Assembly (NCBI RefSeq): GCF_009835145.1
Contig: NZ_APKE01000026.1
Span: forward strand, 1-64,000
Length of the DNA: 64,000 nt
Source: Profundibacterium mesophilum KAUST100406-0324
GTDB taxonomy: Bacteria > Pseudomonadota > Alphaproteobacteria > Rhodobacterales > Rhodobacteraceae
Direction of reading: 5' to 3'
Positions 25,937 to 35,431 of the stretch are shown in pieces. The translations under genes were made by a program, and so were the position numbers. Positions within the stretch are counted from its first letter, which is position 1; each line of letters starts with the position of its first letter. The notes beneath the pieces were generated by a model. It saw nothing but the letters and a program-made list of their open reading frames with translations, was not told where the DNA came from and made no database searches.

Positions 25937-28749
25937 TAGCTGATCGCTCGTTTCGCGCCGCTCTCGATGGCGTCGCGCAGACGCCGCTCGAGCGTGCGCT
26001 GCTTGGTTTCGGAATAGATTTTCAACCCGAACATGTCCTTGACATAAAAGGTGTCGACGACCTGCGCACCATAGGTGGCGATGACGGCGCTGGCGATCGA
26101 GATGTTGCTGCTGGCGAAGGTCCGCGTCAGATCGTGCAGCAGGCCGGGGCGATCACGGGTATCGACCTCGATGATGGTGTAGATCTCGGAGCCCTCGTTG
26201 TCGAAGGCGATGGATGTGGGAACCCTGAAATCGCGCTCGCGCTTGCGGATCTTGTCGCGCGATTCTAGGGCGGTCCTGGTGATGACCTCGCCCTTGAGGG
26301 TCTTGTCGATCATGCTGCGCAGCCGGGGCAGGCGGGCCTGCTCGTAGGGGTGGCCATCGGCGTCCTGCACCCAGAAGACGGCCGTGGCAAAGCCGTCCTT
26401 GGAGGTGTAGGTGCGCGCATCCACGACATTGGCCCCGACAAGGGCGAGGGCACCGGCGAGCCTGCTGAAGATGCCGGGATGGTCGGCCATCACGAAACAG
26501 GCCCGCGTCGCGTCGCGGTCCTCGTCGGGCATGAGGTCGATGCGGATCTCGTTGCTGCCGATATCGCCCAGCATCCGCGCGAAGGTGACATGGCTCGATG
26601 TGTTGAGCCCGGTCCAGTAGGGCGGGTAGTGGCGCTGGGTTTCCCGGCGCAGGAGCTTGGGGTCCCAGTCCGGCAGGGCGGCGCGCAGCGCCCGGCGCGC
26701 CTCGTTGCCGCGGGTTTCGCGGTTGAGCGCCTCGAGCCCGTTCTCCAGCGCATTGGCCGTCTCGGCGTGAAGCGCGCGCAAGAGCTGCGCTTTCCAGTTG
26801 TTCCAGGTGCCGGGCCCGACACCGCGGATGTCGCAGACGGTGAGGACGGTGAGCAGGTCGAGCCGTTTGCGGGTGCGCACCGCCTTGGCGAAATCGCGCA
26901 CCGTGCGCGGGTCCGACAGGTCGCGCTTCTGCGCCATGTCGGACATCAAAAGGTGATAGCGCACCAGCCATTCGACCGTCTCGCAATCAGCCCGGTTCAG
27001 CCCCAGGCGCGGGGCCACGCTGCGCGCGATGCGGGCGCCGACGACCGAGTGATCCTCGGGGCGGCCCTTGCCGATGTCATGCAGCAGCAGCGCGACATAG
27101 AGGACCTTGCGGTTCACCCCCGCCTTCATGATGGAAGTGGCGAGGGGAAGGTCCTCCTCCAGCGCGCCCTGCTCGATCTGGCTCAGATGCCAGATGCACT
27201 GGATGGTGTGCTCGTCGACCGTGTAATGGTGATACATGTTGAACTGCATCATCGCGACGATCGGTTCGAATTCGGGCAGGAAGGCCGCGAGAACGCCAAG
27301 CTCGTTCATCCGCCTCAGCGCGCGTTCCGGGGACTGGTGACGCAGCATCAGGTCGAGAAAGAGCCGCACCGCCTCCGGGTTGCTCCGCACCTCGTCATCG
27401 ATGAGATGCAGGTTGCGCGCGATCAGCCGCATCGCGTCGGGATGCAGCAGGTTGCCGGTGCGCAGCGCCTCGTCGAAGATCCGCAGAAGGTTCAGCTTGT
27501 CGGACAGGAAGCTCGTCTCGTCGTCATAGGAGAGGCGGTTCTGCACGATCCTGTAGCCCGGACGGGCGCGCCGGCGGCGGCGGAAGAAGCCCACGAGGCT
27601 GGGCGCCTCCTTCTTGGCATCGGCCTCGAGCGCGGTCAGCAGGATACGGGTCAGCTCGCCCACCCGCGTGGCATGGCGGAAATAGGCCTGCATGAAATGC
27701 TCGACCGCCCGGCGCCCGCCCTTGTCGACATAGCCCATGCGCTCGGCGATCTCGACCTGCCGGTCGAAGGTCAGCTGCTCCATCGCGCGGCCGGAGACGA
27801 GATGCAGGTGGCAGCGCACGCCCAGGAGGAAACTCTCGGCCTTGACGAAGGCGTCGAACTCGCCGCGGGTAAAGACGTCGGCGGCGACCAGCTCGGCTGC
27901 GTCCTGCACGCCGTTCACGTATTTCGCGATCCAGAAGAGGGTCTGCAGATCGCGCAAGCCCCCCTTGCCCTCCTTGACGTTGGGCTCCACGACATAGCGC
28001 TGGCCGCCCTGCTTGGCATGGCGCGCCGAGCGCTCGTCGAGCTTGGCACGGATGAAGTCCGGCCCGGTGCCGTCGAAGAGGTCCCGCCAGAGCGTTTCCT
28101 GCAACTCGTCGGCGAGGGCGGCATTGCCGGCGAGGAACCGGTGTTCGAGCAGGGCGGTCCGGATCGTGTAATCCTCGGCGCCAAGGCGCAGGCAGTCATG
28201 CACCGTGCGGCTCGAATGACCCACCTTCAGATGCAGGTCCCAGAGAATGTAGAGCATCGATTCGATAACGCTCTCGGCCCAGCCGGTGAGCTTGTAGGGG
28301 CTCAGGAACAGCAGGTCGACATCGGAATGGGGGGCCATCTCGGCGCGGCCGTAACCGCCCACGGCGATCACCGCGAGACGTTCGGCCTCGGTGGGATTGG
28401 GGCAGGGGTGAAGATGGACCGTCACCACCTCGAGCACCGCGGTCACGATGCAATCGGTCAGGTAGCTGTATGCGGAGACGGTGGGGCGCGCGGCATCGGG
28501 CGCGGCGGTAAAGGCGGCCGCGATCACGGCGCGCCCCCGCTCCATCGCGGCCTTGAGCTCGCGCACCGCGATGGCGCGCACCTGTGCGGGGTCGGTGCAC
28601 CCGTCGAGCGCGGCGCGCAGGGCCTCCATCCGCGTGTCGGGATCGAAGATCTCCGACGGCGGACGGATCAGGTCGCGTGGAACCCTGTGCGTGTCGTCCG
28701 GCGCGGCGGGATCAGAAACCGGCACGGCCGAAACGCTTGGGCGCGGCAT
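25936..28749 (-). CDS. glnD: [Protein-PII] uridylyltransferase/uridylyl-removing enzyme
   Basis: A 937-residue nitrogen sensor. The nucleotidyltransferase domain has GGYGRAEMAPHSDVD at 131-145 with the catalytic acidic pair, followed by an HD hydrolase domain (LLHDIGKGRPEDHS, about 560) and two C-terminal ACT domains that bind glutamine. It uridylylates PII under nitrogen limitation and reverses this when glutamine is high. The start at 28749 overlaps the end of the LpoA-like gene by 38 bp and lacks a clear ribosome-binding site, so coupling is likely; a GTG at 28725 is an alternative. Confidence 0.96.
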   Translation of the reverse strand: MPRPSVSAVPVSDPAAPDDTHRVPRDLIRPPSEIFDPDTRMEALRAALDGCTDPAQVRAIAVRELKAAMERGRAVIAAAFTAAPDAARPTVSAYSYLTDCIVTAVLEVVTVHLHPCPNPTEAERLAVIAVGGYGRAEMAPHSDVDLLFLSPYKLTGWAESVIESMLYILWDLHLKVGHSSRTVHDCLRLGAEDYTIRTALLEHRFLAGNAALADELQETLWRDLFDGTGPDFIRAKLDERSARHAKQGGQRYVVEPNVKEGKGGLRDLQTLFWIAKYVNGVQDAAELVAADVFTRGEFDAFVKAESFLLGVRCHLHLVSGRAMEQLTFDRQVEIAERMGYVDKGGRRAVEHFMQAYFRHATRVGELTRILLTALEADAKKEAPSLVGFFRRRRRARPGYRIVQNRLSYDDETSFLSDKLNLLRIFDEALRTGNLLHPDAMRLIARNLHLIDDEVRSNPEAVRLFLDLMLRHQSPERALRRMNELGVLAAFLPEFEPIVAMMQFNMYHHYTVDEHTIQCIWHLSQIEQGALEEDLPLATSIMKAGVNRKVLYVALLLHDIGKGRPEDHSVVGARIARSVAPRLGLNRADCETVEWLVRYHLLMSDMAQKRDLSDPRTVRDFAKAVRTRKRLDLLTVLTVCDIRGVGPGTWNNWKAQLLRALHAETANALENGLEALNRETRGNEARRALRAALPDWDPKLLRRETQRHYPPYWTGLNTSSHVTFARMLGDIGSNEIRIDLMPDEDRDATRACFVMADHPGIFSRLAGALALVGANVVDARTYTSKDGFATAVFWVQDADGHPYEQARLPRLRSMIDKTLKGEVITRTALESRDKIRKRERDFRVPTSIAFDNEGSEIYTIIEVDTRDRPGLLHDLTRTFASSNISIASAVIATYGAQVVDTFYVKDMFGLKIYSETKQRTLERRLRDAIESGAKRAIS

Positions 28750-29899
28750 CGATGACCATCACGCGCCCGTCCTGAACCTGCGCGACCGCGAGGCCGCGCT
28801 GGTTGGTTCCGTCGGGCAGGAGGCGGAAGGCGCCCGTCGCGCCGGAGAAGCCCTGCGCGGCGGTCAATGCGCCGCCCGAGAAGGCGTCGCGCCGGCCGGA
28901 GGCCACGAGCGTGCCGACCGCCTTGACCCCGTCATAGGCAAGCCCGGCCAGCGGATGGGGCATCTCGCCATAGGCCGCGCGATACCGGGTCTCGAAGCCG
29001 GACTGCATCGCCTGGTCGGGGAGGGTGAACCAGCCGCCCTGCAGCGCGGGAAGGCTCGTCGCGCTCGCCACGCTGTTCCAGCGGGTCAGGCCGAGGAAAC
29101 GGACGCTGTCGGGCGCGATGCCGGCATTCACCAGCGCATCCGAGATCAGCGGCAGGTCGCTGTCGACATTGGCGGTGAGGAAGACCGATTGCGCGCCGCT
29201 CTGGCGGATCATCTCGGCGATGCGCGGGGCCGCCTCGCTGATGCCGCGCTGCGAGAGCGGATAGCTGCCCACCGTGGCGACGCTCAGACCGTTCGCGGCG
29301 GCCGCCTCGGCGATCGCCACGCGCCCCGCCTCGCCGGCCACGTCCTGCGCATGGACGATGGCGACGCTACCGACGCCCTGGTTGCGGGCGAAGGCGGTCA
29401 TGCGGTTGGCGGTGTCGCGGAAGGTCTGGCCGAGGATGAAGACGTTGCCGCCCGCGACGGCGGTGTTGTTCGAGAAGGACAGCATGTTGATGTCCTGGCC
29501 CGCGATCACCCCGGTGGCCGCGCTGGTCGATTGGGTGTAGAGGGGGCCGATGAGGATCTGCGCCCCTTCCCTGACGGCCGTCGTCGCCACGCTCGCCGTG
29601 ACGCCGGGATCGCCGGCCGTGTCGTAGATGCGCAGATCGACCGGACGGCCGGGCATCTCGCTGAGCGCCAGGAGCGCCGCGTTCTCGAGGCTGCGGCCGA
29701 CGACCCCGCCGCCGCCCTCGGCGCCCTTCGGAACGAGGAGGGCGACCGGCACCGGCTTGCTGCTGTCGATCTGCGGACCGGTGGCGCCGCCCAGGCCGGG
29801 CACGGAGACCGACTGGCAGGCCGCGAGGCCAAGGAGGGCGAAGGCCGCGATCGCGGTTCTCAGGACCGGCTTGGCGCCGGGGCGGGGAAAGGCAAACAT
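28712..29899 (-). CDS. Penicillin-binding protein activator, LpoA-like lipoprotein
   Basis: A 395-residue lipoprotein: the N-terminal signal ends in LLGLAAC28, a clear lipobox, followed by a periplasmic-binding-type fold (LppC/LpoA C-domain) recognisable from VALLVPKGA, LENAALLALSE and AQILIGPLYTQST. Outer-membrane LpoA stimulates peptidoglycan synthesis by PBP1A in E. coli; this shorter alphaproteobacterial form lacks the N-terminal TPR half, so a PBP partner is inferred. It is divergent from rsmI, as homologues often are, and runs into glnD. Confidence 0.88.
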   Translation of the reverse strand: MFAFPRPGAKPVLRTAIAAFALLGLAACQSVSVPGLGGATGPQIDSSKPVPVALLVPKGAEGGGGVVGRSLENAALLALSEMPGRPVDLRIYDTAGDPGVTASVATTAVREGAQILIGPLYTQSTSAATGVIAGQDINMLSFSNNTAVAGGNVFILGQTFRDTANRMTAFARNQGVGSVAIVHAQDVAGEAGRVAIAEAAAANGLSVATVGSYPLSQRGISEAAPRIAEMIRQSGAQSVFLTANVDSDLPLISDALVNAGIAPDSVRFLGLTRWNSVASATSLPALQGGWFTLPDQAMQSGFETRYRAAYGEMPHPLAGLAYDGVKAVGTLVASGRRDAFSGGALTAAQGFSGATGAFRLLPDGTNQRGLAVAQVQDGRVMVIDAAPKRFGRAGF

Positions 29900-29998
29900 C
29901 GGCCTCGAACTCCTGTATCAAGCTTAGGGAAAACGTATCGTGATGGACTTTAGGGCCAGCGGGGGAGAGTGTAAATTGTCCCAGATGGAGCGAATGGC

Positions 29999-30865
29999 AT
30001 GAGTTTGCCGCCGACCCGACCCTCCGCCCTCGCGGCGGGGCTCTATTTCGTCGCCACGCCGATCGGCTCGGCGCGTGACATCACGCTGCGCGCGCTCGAC
30101 ATCCTGCGTGATGCCGACGTGATCGCGGCCGAGGATACGCGCACGCTGCGCAAGCTGCTCGAGATCCACGGCGTGCCGCTCGCCGGCCGGCAGGTCTTGC
30201 CCTACCACGACCATAACGGGCCGGCGATGCGTCCCAAACTGCTCGCCCTGATCGCCGAGGGGCGCTCGGTGGCCTATGCCTCGGATGCCGGCACGCCGCT
30301 GGTGGCCGATCCGGGTTTCGCGCTGGGACGCGACGCCATCGCGGCGGGGTTGCCGGTGACGGGTGCGCCCGGGCCATCGGCGGTGCTGGCGGCGCTCACC
30401 CTGGCGGGCCTGCCGAGCGACCGGTTCCTCTTCGCGGGCTTCCTGCCGCCGGCGCAGGGCGCGAGGAAGCGTGCGCTGCGCGAGCTGGGCGCGGTCCCCG
30501 CGACGCTGGTTCTCTTCGAGGCGCCGAAAAGATGCGCCAAGACGCTTAACGATATCGTGGATGTTCTGGGCGAGGATCGGCGCATGGCGCTGTGCAGGGA
30601 GCTGACCAAGCGCTTCGAGGAAGTTCGGCGCGGCACGGCGGGCGAGATCGCGCAAGGCGCCGCGACCGATCCGCCGCGCGGCGAGATCGTGCTGGTCATC
30701 GACCGTGGCAGGCGGCAGGCCAGCGCCGAGGACATGGAGGCGGCATTGAGCGAGGCGCTCGAAACGATGAGCATGAAGGACGCGGCGCGCGAGGTGGCCG
30801 AACAGCTCGGGCTGGCGCGGCGCGACGTCTATCAGGCCGCCCTCGCGATGGGGCGGGCGCGGTGA
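29999..30865 (+). CDS. rsmI: 16S rRNA (cytidine1402-2'-O)-methyltransferase
   Basis: A 288-residue tetrapyrrole-methylase-fold enzyme. The N-terminal blocks YFVATPIGSARDITLRALD and AEDTRTLRKLL and the later YASDAGTPLVADPG are diagnostic. It methylates C1402 of 16S rRNA with SAM. Its TGA overlaps the GTG start of yraN (GTGA). It diverges from the LpoA-like gene, sharing a 99-bp promoter region. Confidence 0.95.
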   Translation: MSLPPTRPSALAAGLYFVATPIGSARDITLRALDILRDADVIAAEDTRTLRKLLEIHGVPLAGRQVLPYHDHNGPAMRPKLLALIAEGRSVAYASDAGTPLVADPGFALGRDAIAAGLPVTGAPGPSAVLAALTLAGLPSDRFLFAGFLPPAQGARKRALRELGAVPATLVLFEAPKRCAKTLNDIVDVLGEDRRMALCRELTKRFEEVRRGTAGEIAQGAATDPPRGEIVLVIDRGRRQASAEDMEAALSEALETMSMKDAAREVAEQLGLARRDVYQAALAMGRAR

Positions 30866-31233
30866 GCGGCGCAGCCTCCTATCACGCAGGATGCGCCGCG
30901 GAGATGCAGGTCGCGGCGCTCTACGAGGCGCGGGGGTGCCGGGTGCTCGCGCGGCGCTGGCGGGGCCGGGGCGGCGAGATCGACCTGATCTTGTCCGAAC
31001 GGGAGAAGGGCGAGGATGCGGATTGCGGCCTGATCTTCGTCGAGGTCAAGAAGGCCCCGAGCTTTGCCCGCGCCGCCGAGCGGATCGGCCCCGCGCAGAT
31101 TGCCCGCATTCTGGCGGCGGCGCAGGAATATGCCGGACGGCAGCCGCGCGGCCTCGGCACGCCGATGCGTTTCGACGCGGCACTGGTGGATGCCGCCGGC
31201 CGGATCGAGATCCGCGCCGGCGCCTTTCCCTGA
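30862..31233 (+). CDS. yraN: YraN/UPF0102 family endonuclease-fold protein
   Basis: A 123-residue protein with the UPF0102 core: RGGEIDLIL followed by LIFVEVKKA, which carry the E-D-E-K residues of the PD-(D/E)XK fold. Biochemical role is not established. The GTG at 30862 gives a length typical of the family and a GTGA overlap with rsmI, the usual neighbour; an internal ATG at 30904 is possible. Confidence 0.88.
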   Translation: MSGAASYHAGCAAEMQVAALYEARGCRVLARRWRGRGGEIDLILSEREKGEDADCGLIFVEVKKAPSFARAAERIGPAQIARILAAAQEYAGRQPRGLGTPMRFDAALVDAAGRIEIRAGAFP

Positions 31234-31340
31234 ATCTGCGCGGCGGGCAGCCGCCCCGGACCGGCCGTCCTGCCGGCACGCCCTTGCCAGACTTGCACCC
31301 GTGCGCCATGTAGATGCCTGTTTTGCATGCAGGAGACCCC

Positions 31341-32291
31341 ATGTCGCTCAAGGTTGCCATCCAGATGGATCCGATCGGACCTGTCAACATCGACGCCGAC
31401 AGCAGCTTCCGCATCGCGGAGGAGGCGCAGGCGCGCGGACATGAGCTGTTCTACTACACGCCCGACCGTCTGAGCTGGCGCGACGGCGCGGTGCGCGCGC
31501 GCGGATGGCCGCTCCGGGTCCAGCGGGTGCGGGGCGATCACTTCACCCTGGGCGAAGAGACCGAGCATCCGCTATCGCAATTCGACGTCATCTGGCTGCG
31601 CCAGGATCCGCCCTTCGACATGGGCTACATCACCACGACCCACCTGCTCGATCTGGCCGGACCGCGCACCCTCGTCGTCAACGATCCCTTCTGGGTGCGC
31701 AACTACCCCGAGAAGCTTCTCGTGCTGCAGTTTCCCGATCTGACGCCCCCCACGGCGATCGCCAGGGACCTGGAGGTCCTGCGCCGCTTCAAGGAGGATC
31801 ACGGGGACATCATCGTCAAGCCGCTCTACGGCAATGGCGGGGCGGGCGTGTTCCGCCTTGGCCCCGACGACCGCAACCTCGGCGCGCTGCACGAGCTTTT
31901 CGGCAACATCAACAATGAGCCGCTGATCGCGCAGAAGTTCCTGCCCGCCGTTTCCAGGGGCGACAAGCGCATCATCCTCGTCGATGGCGAGGTTGCCGGA
32001 GCGATCAACCGGGTGCCCGCCACCGGCGAGACCCGCTCGAACATGCATGTCGGCGGACGGCCCGAGAAGGTCGCCCTGACCGAGAGGGACAGGGAAATCT
32101 GTGCGGCGATCGGCCCGCTCCTGCGCGAAAAAGGGCAGGTTTTCGTCGGGATCGACGTGATCGGAGACTACCTCACGGAAATCAACCTGACCTCGCCAAC
32201 CGGCATACAAGAGCTGGAACGTTTCGACGGAACCAATGTCGCCGGCATGATCTGGGAAGCCATCGAAAGGCGCTGCGCCGCGCGGCCCTGA
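31341..32291 (+). CDS. gshB: Glutathione synthetase
   Basis: A 316-residue ATP-grasp ligase joining gamma-glutamylcysteine and glycine. The start [20 protein letters not shown], the nucleotide-binding [15 protein letters not shown] and the C-terminal [15 protein letters not shown] are characteristic. AGGAGA lies four bases before the ATG at 31341. It is monocistronic as far as visible, converging on comM with 240 bp between; I see no gene or clear terminator in that gap. Confidence 0.95.
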   Translation: MSLKVAIQMDPIGPVNIDADSSFRIAEEAQARGHELFYYTPDRLSWRDGAVRARGWPLRVQRVRGDHFTLGEETEHPLSQFDVIWLRQDPPFDMGYITTTHLLDLAGPRTLVVNDPFWVRNYPEKLLVLQFPDLTPPTAIARDLEVLRRFKEDHGDIIVKPLYGNGGAGVFRLGPDDRNLGALHELFGNINNEPLIAQKFLPAVSRGDKRIILVDGEVAGAINRVPATGETRSNMHVGGRPEKVALTERDREICAAIGPLLREKGQVFVGIDVIGDYLTEINLTSPTGIQELERFDGTNVAGMIWEAIERRCAARP

Positions 32292-32531
32292 CGCGGCACG
32301 GGCCCGGAGCACCGCACCGCGCGGGATGCGGCCGTGGCGGGTTCGAAGGCGGGGCGGGGATTTCAGGGAACTGGCCCGGTGGGGGCGGCGCCTTCGCGGT
32401 CGCTCCGCCCTTGCGGTCCCGGTTGATCCGGCGCGCTCCCTCACCCGGGGTCGCAACTGGCTCGACACCCCTGTATTTCCGGCACTCCGCTTGTCCCGAT
32501 CGATCCGAGCTCCCCGGCCGTTCCCATGCCG

Positions 32532-34043
32532 TCAGCCTGTCATGCCCATGCGCAATCCAATCGCCTCGGCAAGATGGGCCGTGCCGACCTCCGTCGCGCC
32601 GTCGAGATCGGCGATCGTGCGGGCCACGCGCAGCGTCCGGTGATAGCCCCGCCCGGTCAAGCCGAAGCGCTCGGATGCCCGCTTCAGAAGCGCGCGTCCC
32701 TCGGCGTCGATCTGGACCACCTCCTCGAGCACCGCGCCCTGCATGTCGGCATTGACGCGCGCCGTGCCGCCGAAGGCCGCGAGGCGTTCGCCCTGGATGC
32801 CTCGGGCCGTGGCCACGCGCGCGGCGATCGCGGCGCTGGGCTCTGCGCAGGGCGCGCCGGCAAGATCGTCGAAGCTGACGGGTGGAACGTCGATGCGCAG
32901 ATCGAACCTGTCGAGAAGGGGGCCCGAGATGCGCTCGAGGTAATCGTTCGAGCAGGCCGGCGCCCTCGCACAGGCCCGTGCCGGATCGGCAAGATAGCCG
33001 CAGCGGCAGGGATTGGCGGCGGCCACCAGCAGGAAGCGGCAGGGATAGCGCAGCTGGGCATGGGCCCGCGCCACTACGATCTCCCCGGTCTCGAGCGGCT
33101 GGCGCAGGGATTCGAGCACCGGGCGCGCGAATTCGGGCAATTCGTCGAGAAAGAGAATGCCGTTATGAGCCAGCGAGATCTGCCCGGGACGGGCCAGCCG
33201 CCCGCCGCCGGCGATGGCCGCCATCGAGGCGGTGTGATGCGGCTCCTGAACCGGCCGTGCGGTACTGATCCCGCCCTCCGGCGCGGCGCCCGCGACGGAC
33301 CGAACGAGCGAGGTCTCCAGCGCTTCCTGTGCGTCCATCGGCGGCAGGATCCCCGCGATGCGCCGCGCCAACATCGATTTCCCCGAGCCCGGCGGTCCGA
33401 TGAGGAGGAGATGGTGGCGCCCCGCCGCCGCGATCTCGGCGGCGCGCTTGGCACGTTCCTGGCCGCGGATCTCGGCCATGTCCGGGACTGGTGGGGCCGT
33501 TGCGATCGGCCCCGGCAGGGCCTCGGCGATGATCGTGCGGCCCGTGAAATGGGCAATCACCTCGGCCAGTCCGCGCGCCGGAAGCACTTGCGCGGCGCCG
33601 ACCCAGGCGGCCTCCGCGCCGCATTCGAGCGGGCATAGAAGCGCGCGCTCGCGCTCGGCGGCGGCAAGCGCGGCCGCGAGCGCGCCGGCGACCCTCACCA
33701 GCGTTCCGTCCAGCGCCAGCTCTCCCAGCGCCACGGTGCCCGCCACCATGTCCGGCGGCAAAAGCTCGAGCGCGGCCAGGAGCGACAGAGCGATCGGCAG
33801 GTCGAAATGCGAGCCTTCCTTGGGTAGATCGGCCGGTGAGAGGTTGATGGTGATGCGCCTGGACGGCAGGCAGATGGCCAGGGCCGAAAGAGCCGCGCGG
33901 ATCCGCTCGCGCGCCTCGCTTACAGCCTTGTCGGGCAGCCCGACGATCGTGAAGGCGGGCAGGCCGGGGGCGATGGCGCATTGCACCTCGACCATGCGGG
34001 CCTCGATGCCTTGAAAGGCCACGGTATAGGCGAGCGCAACCAT
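32532..34043 (-). CDS. comM: ComM/YifB-type AAA+ ATPase (magnesium-chelatase-like)
   Basis: A 503-residue protein with an N-terminal Lon-type domain, a central ATPase domain (Walker A GPPGSGKS, Walker B GILFLDELPEF), a four-cysteine-like zinc insertion (PCRCGYLADPARACARAPAC) and a C-terminal helical domain. ComM is a branch-migration helicase active in natural transformation and recombination. The ATG at 34043 follows GAGGAG. It is not a true magnesium chelatase despite frequent naming. Confidence 0.93.
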   Translation of the reverse strand: MVALAYTVAFQGIEARMVEVQCAIAPGLPAFTIVGLPDKAVSEARERIRAALSALAICLPSRRITINLSPADLPKEGSHFDLPIALSLLAALELLPPDMVAGTVALGELALDGTLVRVAGALAAALAAAERERALLCPLECGAEAAWVGAAQVLPARGLAEVIAHFTGRTIIAEALPGPIATAPPVPDMAEIRGQERAKRAAEIAAAGRHHLLLIGPPGSGKSMLARRIAGILPPMDAQEALETSLVRSVAGAAPEGGISTARPVQEPHHTASMAAIAGGGRLARPGQISLAHNGILFLDELPEFARPVLESLRQPLETGEIVVARAHAQLRYPCRFLLVAAANPCRCGYLADPARACARAPACSNDYLERISGPLLDRFDLRIDVPPVSFDDLAGAPCAEPSAAIAARVATARGIQGERLAAFGGTARVNADMQGAVLEEVVQIDAEGRALLKRASERFGLTGRGYHRTLRVARTIADLDGATEVGTAHLAEAIGLRMGMTG

Positions 34044-34218
34044 CCCGCACTCCTCGGCGGCGCGGGTCTCGGTCCGCGATCCTCACAAAGATATCCTCGT
34101 CGGCCCGGGGCTCGGCTTCGATACGACCGCAACCATGCTCCGCCGTGCTGAAACCTCCCCGGCCGGGCCGTCCCTCACTATTGCCCCGAGTGGTTAGCGG
34201 GATGTTAATGCCGCGGCA

Positions 34219-34797
34219 TCACTTGATCTCGTTGACCGAACGCAGCGTCCAGCGCCCCGCAGGGCCTCGCTCCGTCACGGTCAGCGAGAGCGGCGTGATA
34301 TGCTGTGCGAAGGCCTCCTGGGCGGGGATGGCGCGGGCCCTTTGCACCTGGCTGAGGATGGCGCCGAAATGGGCGACCACGATGATGTCGCCGCCCCGCG
34401 CGGCGAGCCTGTCGGCCGCGGCGCAGACCCGCGCGGACAGCGCGTTCCAGCTCTCGCCGCCCGGGGGGGCAAGATCGCCGGGCCGCTCCCAGAAGGCGCG
34501 GGCGAGACCAGGGTCCTCGGCCTCGATGTCATCATGCAGGCGGCGCTCCCAGCCCCCGAAATGCAGCTCCCTGAGATCGCGATCGTCACCCAGGCGCGGG
34601 CGCGAGCCTGCGATCGCATCGGCGGTGCGCCGTGCCCTGTCGAGATCGGAGGATATGACCGGCGCCCCCTCGGGCAGGGACGCCGACAGGCGGCCGATCG
34701 CGGCCTCGTCCGACAGGTCCGCCGGCAGGTCGGTCCAGCCGATCATGCCGCGGGCGTGGGTCGGTCCATGGCGCACCCACCACAGGCGCGCGGTCAC
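34219..34797 (-). CDS. Histidine phosphatase, CobC-like (alpha-ribazole phosphatase)
   Basis: A 192-residue phosphoglycerate-mutase-fold phosphatase with the phosphohistidine motif VRHGPTH at residues 8-14 and the second histidine in VVAHFG. The GTG start overlaps the cobU stop as GTGA, and this neighbourhood makes alpha-ribazole-5'-phosphate phosphatase (nucleotide loop assembly of B12) the likeliest role. The fold alone would not give the substrate. B12 supply fits the B12-dependent mutase encoded in this window. Confidence 0.75.
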   Translation of the reverse strand: MTARLWWVRHGPTHARGMIGWTDLPADLSDEAAIGRLSASLPEGAPVISSDLDRARRTADAIAGSRPRLGDDRDLRELHFGGWERRLHDDIEAEDPGLARAFWERPGDLAPPGGESWNALSARVCAAADRLAARGGDIIVVAHFGAILSQVQRARAIPAQEAFAQHITPLSLTVTERGPAGRWTLRSVNEIK

Positions 34798-35327
34798 GCG
34801 TCCACCTCGCGCGGGAGCCGGCCCTTGAGCGCGAAGGGCAGCCCGGCCATCACCCCGATAACCGCATCCGCCTCCGCCGCGACGATCCGGTTGAGCCGTC
34901 CTTGCGCATTGCGAAAGCGGCGCCCGAGCGCGGTATCCGGCACGATCCCGGCGCCCACTTCGTTCGAGACCAGCACGAGGGGGCCCGGCGCGGCGCGGAT
35001 CGCCTGGGCGAGCGCGGCGAATTGCGGGTCCGGATCGCGCTCGGCGAGGATCAGGTTGCTCAGCCACATGGTGAGGCAATCGGCGAGCACCGCATGGCCG
35101 GCCGGCGCGGCGCGGATCGCGTCGGGAAGGGTCTGCGGCACCTCCTGGGTGAGCCAGTTCTCCCCGCGCGCGGCACGGTGCGCCGCGATCTTGTCGCGCA
35201 TCTCCGCATCGAGCCCCTGCGCGGTCGCGAGATAGAGCCGCGGCCCCTCGATCCGGGCGAGCAAACGTTCGGCAATATCCGATTTCCCGGAGGCCGCTCC
35301 CCCTAGCACGAAGCTCAGTCTAGGCAA
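34794..35327 (-). CDS. cobU: Adenosylcobinamide kinase/guanylyltransferase
   Basis: A protein of about 177 residues with the P-loop GGAASGKSD at its start and the blocks LADCLTMWLSNLI and VSNEVGAGIVPD of CobU/CobP. It phosphorylates adenosylcobinamide and transfers GMP to it. No ATG lies near the expected start; the TTG at 35327 gives a family-typical length. A longer reading to 35438 would overlap rpoH and adds non-conserved sequence. It is coupled to the CobC-like gene. Confidence 0.9.
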   Translation of the reverse strand: MPRLSFVLGGAASGKSDIAERLLARIEGPRLYLATAQGLDAEMRDKIAAHRAARGENWLTQEVPQTLPDAIRAAPAGHAVLADCLTMWLSNLILAERDPDPQFAALAQAIRAAPGPLVLVSNEVGAGIVPDTALGRRFRNAQGRLNRIVAAEADAVIGVMAGLPFALKGRLPREVDA

Positions 35328-35335
35328 TGTTGATG

Positions 35336-35361
35336 GGAACTTTCTTTGCTGCAACTGCGTA
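35336..35361 (+). promoter_or_regulatory. Possible ECF-sigma promoter of rpoH
   Basis: GGAAC (35336-35340), 17 bases, CGTA (35358-35361), about 70 bases upstream of the rpoH start. GGAAC with a downstream CGTx is a frequent ECF pattern in alphaproteobacteria, and RpoH-II genes are known to be under RpoE-type control in Rhodobacter. The match to the Rhodobacter RpoE consensus itself is poor. Confidence 0.28.
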
Positions 35362-35431
35362 GTCCATCCGTGAAACAGCTTTTGAACGACACTATCGGGC
35401 CCTGCCAGACGGGGCCATCGGGGGAACGACC

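Noticed and set aside
26350-28755. Plus-strand open frame of about 800 codons opposite glnD
   Set aside because: Antisense shadow of glnD with no domain and skewed His/Gly/Arg content; glnD is certain.
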